Assembly: GCA_023426425.1 (NCBI GenBank)
Contig: JAFAAT010000107.1
Span: 1 to 12,593, forward strand
Length of the DNA: 12,593 nucleotides
DNA from: Bacteroidota bacterium
GTDB taxonomy: Bacteria > Bacteroidota > Bacteroidia > Chitinophagales > Chitinophagaceae
Direction: 5' to 3'
The stretch's first letter is position 1. Each line of letters starts with the position of its first letter. Shown here one piece after another: positions 1 to 4,706 of this stretch. The notes under the pieces were generated by a model, which ran no database searches, was not told where the DNA came from, and worked only from the letters and a program-made list of their open reading frames with translations. The position numbers and the translations under genes are program-made.

Positions 1-434
1 TGTCCTCCAAATCCGGGATTGACGCTCAACATGCATACCAGGTCTACATCGTTGATCACATCCTCCAGTAGTTGCACAGGTGTGTGAGGGTTGATAGCTA
101 CCCCAGCTTTCATGCCCAGAGTCTTAATGGCCTGAAGGCTGCGGTGGAGGTGTGTGGAGGCTTCATAATGCACACTGAGCACATCTGCGCCTGCTTTCGC
201 GAAGTCCTCAAAATACTTCTCCGGCTCCACGATCATCAGGTGCACATCAAATGTCTTCTTTGCTTTCTTCTTCATTGCAGCGATCACAGGAAGGCCAAAA
301 CTAATGTTAGGCACAAACCTGCCGTCCATTACATCCAGATGAAACCAGTCGGCCTCACTGTTGTTGATCATTTCAATGTCCTGCTCCAGGTGAAGAAAAT
401 TAGCCGAGAGGATGGACGGTGCTATTAATGCCAT
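1..434 (-). CDS. rpe: Ribulose-phosphate 3-epimerase, 3' end cut off by window edge
   Basis: Rpe interconverts D-ribulose 5-phosphate and D-xylulose 5-phosphate in the cytoplasmic pentose phosphate pathway. The window holds the first 144 residues of a protein normally about 215-225 long. The TIM-barrel opening APSILSANF is at residues 5-13, with the conserved Ser10. HLDVMDGRFVPNISFG is at 32-47, where His32 and Asp34 are metal ligands and Asp34 is a catalytic base. The next metal ligand, His65, lies in DVHLM (63-67). The visible part ends in the conserved VNPGFGG segment. The second catalytic Asp should lie beyond the left edge. The start is the ATG whose complement is at 432-434, giving the family's normal N-terminus. 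It begins 22 bases after the TPR lipoprotein gene stops, on the same strand, so the two are probably cotranscribed. No Shine-Dalgarno sequence is visible. Confidence 0.97.
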   Translation of the reverse strand, partial: MALIAPSILSANFLHLEQDIEMINNSEADWFHLDVMDGRFVPNISFGLPVIAAMKKKAKKTFDVHLMIVEPEKYFEDFAKAGADVLSVHYEASTHLHRSLQAIKTLGMKAGVAINPHTPVQLLEDVINDVDLVCMLSVNPGFGG

Positions 435-456
435 GATATCTGTATTGTCTTAAGAA

Positions 457-1473
457 TTATTTTCCTGATAATCTGCGCACGCCTTCCTGCGCTTCTTTAT
501 AGGTTTCGTCAAAGATGACAGCCTGCTTATAATCTGCTAGGGCATCCTGGGTCTTGCCCATCAGCTCACTTGCCAGGCCGCGGTTATAATAGGCTTCTGC
601 ATCTGTGGGTTCAAGTTTGGTGACAATGTCAAACTGTCTCCAGGCTTTTTCCAGAGAATCCTGTTGGAGCAGAATCCACCCGGTAGCAAAAAATGAGTTT
701 ATATAGTCCGAGTTGTAGTGAATGCTTTTGCGGTATTCCTCTTTGGCCTTTTCATATTCCCCCAGTTGCTGGTAGTACATGCCACGCGCATACAAAGGAA
801 AGACGTCCGTAGTGTCGAGGCGGAAAGCATTGTTGAAATACTGAAGCGCAATGGGATCTTTTTTGCTGCTGTGGATGGTGCCGAGCTGGATGATGGCATC
901 CCGGTAGTCAGGGTCGACCTGTACAGCAGTCTGAAAGCTGGAAATAGCTTTCGCCGTGTCCTTTAGTTCTTTATAGATAATTCCCTTCAGGAAGTAACCT
1001 TCAGGAACCATTGCATTCTGCCTCAATACTGTATTGATTTCAGAGAACGCTTTGGGGTAGTCCTTCATAAAGATCATCATCTTCGCGATCTTGAGGCGCG
1101 CCGTCGGATCATCGGGGTTGAGCTTAACGGCTTTTTCGATCCACGCTACCGAACCATCTATGTCCTGGTGCTCAAACATCAGGTCTCCGATGGCACTAAA
1201 ATACTCAGCTTTGGTAGAGTCCAGACTCACTGCTTTCTTGAAATCATTCAAGGCAAGGGTGTCATGACGCAGCTGTTGCAGCACAAGCCCTCTTTGAAAC
1301 CATAACCGGGCATTCTGCGGATCTTTATTGATCCTCGATGTCATAGCCTGTACTTCCGGCAGTTGAAAAGCAGGATGGCTCTGGGTGGTGTTCTGATTAT
1401 TATTGTCGCCGCAGGCGCTGAAAATCAAAAGAAAACAAAGTGCTGATAATACCCTGATACAGGCAGATTTCAT
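457..1473 (-). CDS. TPR-repeat lipoprotein
   Basis: This 338-residue protein is predicted to be exported and lipid-anchored. It has a basic N-terminus, a hydrophobic core (about residues 6-19) and a lipobox FSAC with the acylated Cys at 21. The next residues, GDNNNQ, are short and polar. Eight tandem tetratricopeptide repeats fill the rest almost without gaps: about 52-88, 89-122, 123-156, 157-190, 191-223, 224-257, 258-291 and 292-325. Most are exactly 34 residues with the usual small, aromatic and Pro positions. TPR arrays are protein-binding scaffolds and no catalytic domain is present, so a cell-envelope scaffold is the most that can be inferred; the partner is unknown. It is the first gene of a probable two-gene unit with rpe. 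A perfect -7 promoter box ends only five bases before the ATG, so the transcript may be leaderless or nearly so. Confidence 0.93.
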   Translation of the reverse strand: MKSACIRVLSALCFLLIFSACGDNNNQNTTQSHPAFQLPEVQAMTSRINKDPQNARLWFQRGLVLQQLRHDTLALNDFKKAVSLDSTKAEYFSAIGDLMFEHQDIDGSVAWIEKAVKLNPDDPTARLKIAKMMIFMKDYPKAFSEINTVLRQNAMVPEGYFLKGIIYKELKDTAKAISSFQTAVQVDPDYRDAIIQLGTIHSSKKDPIALQYFNNAFRLDTTDVFPLYARGMYYQQLGEYEKAKEEYRKSIHYNSDYINSFFATGWILLQQDSLEKAWRQFDIVTKLEPTDAEAYYNRGLASELMGKTQDALADYKQAVIFDETYKEAQEGVRRLSGK

Positions 1474-1478
1474 GGTAG

Positions 1479-1509
1479 CAAAGCTACGGGAAAAGCGAAA
1501 ACTCAGAAA
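1479..1509 (-). promoter_or_regulatory. Promoter of the TPR lipoprotein-rpe operon
   Basis: On the minus strand a TTTC element (1506-1509) is followed by a 19-base spacer and TAGCTTTG (1479-1486), a full match to the Bacteroidota -7 consensus TAnnTTTG. Only five bases separate the box from the ATG at 1473, so transcription is expected to start at or next to the start codon. The -33 element differs from TTTG by one base. This is a motif match only, with no experimental support. Confidence 0.6.
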
Positions 1510-1616
1510 TCCTTAAATGTGAAAATGTGGAAACGCGAGCGTGTAGTGCTAACAGTTACCTGCACCGGTGAGGTTATTTTTTTCATATCTCTTAACTTCA
1601 ACAAAAACGCATCTGT

Positions 1617-2024
1617 ATGCTTCTCTGGTTATTCGCGCTAATGGTTGCCCTGTCGCTTTTTACCAGTGGAGTACTTGCAGCGGACAGCCGACTACCCCTG
1701 CAGCTCTCCGGAAGATCAGCAAAGTCGGGCAAGACCTGGAAATATCGAGGTGTGGTACTCACCGGTATTTTGATTTCTACCACACTTTCCACCTTTTCAT
1801 ACTTCTCGGAACTTTGGAGTGATGTACCTGTTTTTCTAATAGCATTATGGCTTATAACACAGGCTGCACTTTGTATAGTGGGTGTACGACTACTCTCAAG
1901 CTCATCCCTAAATCCTTTACCTGTGAAGACAGGTGTAATCATCTGCTATGTCAACGGAACTTTCTTTCTTACATTATTGATTGCGGGCCTGATGTTTTTA
2001 CTGACAGAAGGAAATTTTGACTAA
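1617..2024 (+). CDS. Hypothetical protein with four predicted membrane helices
   Basis: I do not recognise this 135-residue protein. Hydrophobic segments lie at about residues 2-21, 45-66, 70-92 and 104-128, which fits four membrane helices. The first could instead be a signal peptide ending VLA before Ala-Asp. The 22-44 loop is rich in Ser, Lys and Arg, and there is no catalytic motif or metal site. The ATG at 1617 is the first in-frame start and gives the hydrophobic first segment. There is no Shine-Dalgarno sequence, but the leader is A-rich. It diverges from the TPR lipoprotein gene across a 143-base gap. A weak -7-like sequence, TAACTTCA, lies at 1593-1600. The long hydrophobic pattern and the lack of any better reading frame support a real gene. 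The antisense ORF over the same bases looks random in composition. Confidence 0.6.
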   Translation: MLLWLFALMVALSLFTSGVLAADSRLPLQLSGRSAKSGKTWKYRGVVLTGILISTTLSTFSYFSELWSDVPVFLIALWLITQAALCIVGVRLLSSSSLNPLPVKTGVIICYVNGTFFLTLLIAGLMFLLTEGNFD

Positions 2025-2060
2025 AAAATGTTTATGATCCCTCCAGTTGCAAATGACTCG

Positions 2061-2086
2061 TTAACCAGTTCTAAACCGCTGGTTAA
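2061..2086. repeat. Perfect inverted repeat, possible operator
   Basis: TTAACCAG (2061-2068) and CTGGTTAA (2079-2086) are perfect 8-base inverted arms around a 10-base centre. It lies 37 bases after the four-helix gene and just upstream of the -33 element of the next small gene. No T-run follows on either strand, so an intrinsic terminator is unlikely. A binding site for a dimeric regulator is the better guess, but no regulator gene is in view. Confidence 0.5.
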
Positions 2087-2100
2087 ACCTTGAGAGAAAC

Positions 2101-2131
2101 TTTCAGGCAGCAAAGGGTGTTTGCATCTTTG
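2101..2131 (+). promoter_or_regulatory. Putative promoter of the 35-residue membrane-protein gene
   Basis: TTTC (2101-2104), a 19-base spacer, then CATCTTTG (2124-2131) matches the Bacteroidota -33/-7 layout, with one mismatch in TAnnTTTG. The spacing and the TTTC element are the same as in the promoters proposed for the TPR lipoprotein and DUF3109 genes. It leaves a leader of roughly 28 A-rich bases before the ATG at 2166. Confidence 0.45.
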
Positions 2132-2165
2132 TTCCATCAAAACACAAAAAGCAAAAACAATACTA

Positions 2166-2273
2166 ATGGACAAAATCATTTACAGGAAGCTCCACAGAGA
2201 ACGGAAGGTGCTCATTAAAATAGCCCTTTATGTTTCCGTCCTTACTTGTCTCAATATCGCAGCGATGCTGTAA
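2166..2273 (+). CDS. Small single-pass membrane protein, 35 residues
   Basis: A complete short frame runs from ATG at 2166 to TAA at 2271-2273. The first 14 residues are strongly basic (KIIYRKLHRERK). Residues 15-35 are a hydrophobic segment (LIKIALYVSVLTCLNIAAML) that runs to the C-terminus. This predicts one membrane helix with the N-terminus in the cytoplasm. I know no family for it. A promoter-like sequence with correct spacing and an A-rich leader lie directly upstream, with a perfect inverted repeat before that. It is convergent with the DUF3109 gene. It could be a regulatory small membrane protein or a toxin-like peptide, or a chance ORF. The charge and hydrophobicity pattern together with the promoter make chance less likely, but size alone proves nothing. 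Confidence 0.5.
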   Translation: MDKIIYRKLHRERKVLIKIALYVSVLTCLNIAAML

Positions 2274-2284
2274 AGCGCCGGGAG

Positions 2285-2326
2285 GAACAGTTGCAGGCGA
2301 ACAGTTGTTTGATTGCTAAACTGTTC
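2285..2326. repeat. Direct plus inverted repeat between convergent genes
   Basis: GAACAGTTG occurs twice in direct orientation (2285-2293 and 2299-2307). A reverse complement, AACTGTTC, lies at 2319-2326, directly against the DUF3109 stop codon. The second copy and the reverse copy form an 8-base hairpin with a 12-base loop, and the first copy could pair instead. There is no T-run on either side, so this is not a typical intrinsic terminator. It may still act as a 3'-end structure for the convergent transcripts. Confidence 0.4.
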
Positions 2327-2920
2327 TCAACCAGCAGCACTTTCCTTGCCCGCTTCCATGTGTTTGGCAGTAGCTTCGAGAGTTTCATAAAATGCCTCGC
2401 CATATTTCCGGATCAGCGGTCCCTTTAAAAACTGATAGACAGGCACCTTCAGGGTGTTGCCAAGTTTACACGCCGGTTTACAAAGGGTTTTCCTCGGCTC
2501 ATAGTTCACCAGTTCATAGCCTTCACCCTCAGTGATCCTGATTGGATATAGGTGACAGGAAATAGGTTTCTGAAAATCCACCAGCCCCTCTTTCCAGGCT
2601 TTTTCAATGGCGCACTTTACAATACCACCTTCTTCCACATAGGCATAGGTACAAATACCCCCTTCCACTGTTGGTGTCACGTATCCGTACTCATCGTCCA
2701 CTGTATGGGTTCCCTGGCGTTCTATTTCTGCTACAAACTTGTCGTTCAGGAGGTGTTTTATCTTTGGGTAGATTTCTGACAGAATCCTTGTTTCCTCTTC
2801 GCTTAAAGGAGCACCACAGTCCCCGTCTACACAACAGCCACCTTTGCAACTATTCAGATCGCAGACAAAATGCTTTTCTACGACTTCATTACTCAGCAAA
2901 ACCTGATCGATGGCAATCAT
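2327..2920 (-). CDS. DUF3109 family cysteine-rich protein
   Basis: This 197-residue protein matches what I know of the DUF3109 family in length and layout. The family is common in Bacteroidota and its biochemical function is unknown. Ten cysteines are present, at 20, 25, 29, 30, 35, 90, 103, 122, 147 and 151. The signature region CDLNSCKGGCC lies at 20-30, followed by VDGDCGAPLSEEE. The conserved segment KPISCHLYPIRI lies at 118-129 and the C-terminal PVYQFLKGPLIRKYGE at 160-175. The cysteine spacing resembles metal- or Fe-S-binding proteins of the YkgJ type, so metal binding is plausible inference. There is no signal peptide, so it should be cytoplasmic. It is separated by 89 bases from the CBS gene upstream and has its own promoter-like sequence, so it is probably a single-gene unit. 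Confidence 0.9.
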   Translation of the reverse strand: MIAIDQVLLSNEVVEKHFVCDLNSCKGGCCVDGDCGAPLSEEETRILSEIYPKIKHLLNDKFVAEIERQGTHTVDDEYGYVTPTVEGGICTYAYVEEGGIVKCAIEKAWKEGLVDFQKPISCHLYPIRITEGEGYELVNYEPRKTLCKPACKLGNTLKVPVYQFLKGPLIRKYGEAFYETLEATAKHMEAGKESAAG

Positions 2921-2937
2921 AATACGGAATTAGACTG

Positions 2938-2968
2938 CAAAGTTCCTATAATTAAACGATTGTGGAAA
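2938..2968 (-). promoter_or_regulatory. Promoter of the DUF3109 gene
   Basis: On the minus strand, TTTC (2965-2968), a 19-base spacer and GAACTTTG (2938-2945) match the Bacteroidota -33/-7 pattern with one mismatch in each element. The box ends 17 bases before the ATG at 2920, implying a 5' leader of about 10 bases. Confidence 0.5.
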
Positions 2969-3009
2969 GCTTACACTCCGAAACTGGTATCAATTGGGAG
3001 GAATTTAAC

Positions 3010-3672
3010 CTACATATTGATGTAGTTCATCAGCAGGTTGTAACGGTCAAGCATATCTTCCTGGTGAGCCTGTTCTCCATACACCTGCTTCACGATGTAG
3101 TTATGCCGTTCAAAAGTAGCTGCCAGGCCCTGTAGGTCCGTCTTGTTGGTCTTTAGCGTGAGCTCAATTCTGCCCGTTGCCTTATTGGTAAAAAGCTGGG
3201 TGCTAATGATAATAACATCCTCACTTTCGCAGATTCTCGCTATGGTAGAAAGGCTGTATTCTCTTGGGGGCATTTCAATCACAATGATCCCTCCGGGATT
3301 GTCGAGTCCACTATTTTCAGCAATGTACTTGAGTAAATCATCCCTGGTAATTGCGCCCAGGTACGTATTCTCGTTGTCTACAACTGGTACTATGTTCAGA
3401 TTCTGCTGGTGGGCTACCCTAAGTGCTTCAAATGGATGCCCTGTGGCAAAAACTGCTGGCCGGTAGGTGAGAAAGCTGGCTTTACTTAAGGGCGACTCAG
3501 GTGTCTCCCAGTCGAGGACATCATTTTCCTGCACCAGCGCCATATATTTTTCCTCAGCGACCAACGGCAACTGGGTGAGATTATTTTGTTCCATTAGTGA
3601 CAGCACACGGCTACCAGTGTCTGTCGGTGACAGAATAGGAACTATGGGTGATATGAGTTGTTGTATATCCAT
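3010..3672 (-). CDS. CBS-domain protein with ACT-like C-terminal domain
   Basis: This 220-residue protein has two CBS motifs, at about 5-55 (LISPIVPILSP...LPLVAEEKYMALVQENDVL) and 68-118 (NIVPVVDNENTYLGAITRDDL). The C-terminal region, about 128-200, has an ACT-like pattern (GGIIVIEMPPREYSLSTIA then RIELTLKTN). CBS pairs usually bind adenine nucleotides and ACT domains bind small effectors, so a cytoplasmic sensor or regulatory role is likely; the ligand cannot be read from sequence. The layout resembles AcuB-like CBS-ACT proteins. The start is the ATG at 3672, which gives the compact family N-terminus MDIQQLISP. A longer frame from a TTG at 3711 is rejected because that TTG lies inside the likely -7 box. 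The alpha/beta hydrolase gene lies 106 bases upstream. Confidence 0.88.
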   Translation of the reverse strand: MDIQQLISPIVPILSPTDTGSRVLSLMEQNNLTQLPLVAEEKYMALVQENDVLDWETPESPLSKASFLTYRPAVFATGHPFEALRVAHQQNLNIVPVVDNENTYLGAITRDDLLKYIAENSGLDNPGGIIVIEMPPREYSLSTIARICESEDVIIISTQLFTNKATGRIELTLKTNKTDLQGLAATFERHNYIVKQVYGEQAHQEDMLDRYNLLMNYINM

Positions 3673-3705
3673 TATCTTTTCACGAGTCGTCGAACCGCTA
3701 TTATA

Positions 3706-3737
3706 CAACAATACAAAACCTGAACCAGTTTAACAAC
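3706..3737 (-). promoter_or_regulatory. Putative promoter of the CBS-domain gene
   Basis: On the minus strand, GTTG (3734-3737), a 20-base spacer and TATTGTTG (3706-3713) fit the Bacteroidota pattern with one mismatch in the -7 box. Transcription would start near 3699, downstream of the possible TTG start at 3711, which supports translation from the ATG at 3672. Confidence 0.4.
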
Positions 3738-3778
3738 TTGATCTGATTATAACAGAAATATGGCAGATGAGCCGGTAT

Positions 3779-4540
3779 TTATCCCTGATGTTTGGCAAGG
3801 AACGCCGAAAGGAGCTTGTTAAATTCATCAGGCACTTCCATCATTGGTGCGTGCCCGCATTTATCAATCCAGTAAAGTTCAGAGTTAGGAATAAGTTTGT
3901 GGAACTCTTCTGCAACCAGGGGCGGGGTGATCGTATCGTTTCTGCCCCAGATAAGACATGTAGGTACAGTGATTTCCTTCAATTCTTCCCCCAGATTGTG
4001 GCGGATAGCAGATTTGGCGAGCGCAATTATTTTCAGAGCTTTCAGACGATTGTTCACTATGCCATAAACCTCATCAACCAGCTCTTTGGTAGCGATCTTA
4101 GGATCGTAAAAGGTAAGTTCTGTTTTTTTGCGCATAAACTCGTAGTCGCCGCGCTTCGGGTACGTTTCTCCCATTCCGTTCTCGAACAGCCCTGAACTTC
4201 CGGTGAGGGTAATCGTCTTTACTCTTTCCTGGTGTTTTAGGGTATAGACCAGTCCGACATGTCCGCCCAGAGAGTTGCCCATCAGGTGAACCTTATTGAA
4301 TCCACGAGCATCAATAAATTTCTGCACATGTTTAGCGAGTCCAGCTACAGTGGTATCGAGTATACCGAGATCGAACAGTGGCAGCATGGGAATTACAACC
4401 ATGTGCGTCTGTTTGAAATGCTCAACCAAATCCTTGAAATTGCTTAGCGCACCAAATAAGCCATGCAACAAAACCAAAGGTTCTCCTGACCCCTCTTCGA
4501 CATATTTGAAATTACCTAAGTGTTTGATCTCGTAATCCAT
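3779..4540 (-). CDS. Alpha/beta-fold hydrolase
   Basis: This 253-residue protein is a complete alpha/beta hydrolase, probably cytoplasmic because it has no signal peptide. The oxyanion-hole motif HGLFG is at 26-30. The nucleophile elbow GNSLGG places Ser90 as nucleophile. GRNDTITP places Asp202 as the acid, and CGHAPMMEVP places His230 as the base. The full Ser-Asp-His triad is therefore present. The cap region between about 120 and 185 is short and rich in charged residues. The substrate cannot be told from sequence; this fold covers esterases, lipases and C-C bond hydrolases. It diverges from ispG across a 166-base gap. A TATTTTAG at 4560-4567 resembles a -7 box for this gene, but I see no matching -33 element. 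Confidence 0.93.
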   Translation of the reverse strand: MDYEIKHLGNFKYVEEGSGEPLVLLHGLFGALSNFKDLVEHFKQTHMVVIPMLPLFDLGILDTTVAGLAKHVQKFIDARGFNKVHLMGNSLGGHVGLVYTLKHQERVKTITLTGSSGLFENGMGETYPKRGDYEFMRKKTELTFYDPKIATKELVDEVYGIVNNRLKALKIIALAKSAIRHNLGEELKEITVPTCLIWGRNDTITPPLVAEEFHKLIPNSELYWIDKCGHAPMMEVPDEFNKLLSAFLAKHQG

Positions 4541-4683
4541 CAGGTGCTAATAATCGCTGCTAAAATACTATTGTTTCAGAGAAATTTTCATAGTCGGCAC
4601 CTCAAAGTAGAAAATTGCAGCCAGTGTTGGATTCATTCATGACTCTCCCTCCAAGTTTTAACTACCCGCTTGTACTCATTTAC

Positions 4684-4691
4684 TAACTTTG
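4684..4691 (+). promoter_or_regulatory. -7 promoter box of ispG
   Basis: TAACTTTG is a full match to the Bacteroidota -7 consensus TAnnTTTG and lies 15 bases before the ATG at 4707. No good TTTG-like -33 element is found at 19-21 bases upstream. The transcript leader would be about 10 bases long. The box overlaps the TTG at 4689, so that TTG cannot be a start codon if this promoter is used. Confidence 0.55.
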
Positions 4692-4706
4692 CAGCGATTA
4701 ATTTTT

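Noticed and set aside
1598..1942. 114-residue minus-strand ORF opposite the four-helix gene
   Set aside because: It has a random-looking composition without domains or a promoter. The plus frame has a coherent four-helix hydrophobic pattern.
2061..2086. Inverted repeat as intrinsic terminator of the four-helix gene
   Set aside because: The stem is A/T-rich and no T-run follows it on either strand.
2246..2428. 60-residue plus-strand ORF from a TTG
   Set aside because: It starts inside the 35-residue gene, runs into the 3' end of DUF3109 antisense, and has no promoter or leader of its own.
3767..4195. 142-residue plus-strand ORF antisense to the alpha/beta hydrolase
   Set aside because: The opposite strand carries an intact catalytic triad in the expected order. 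This frame shows nothing recognisable.
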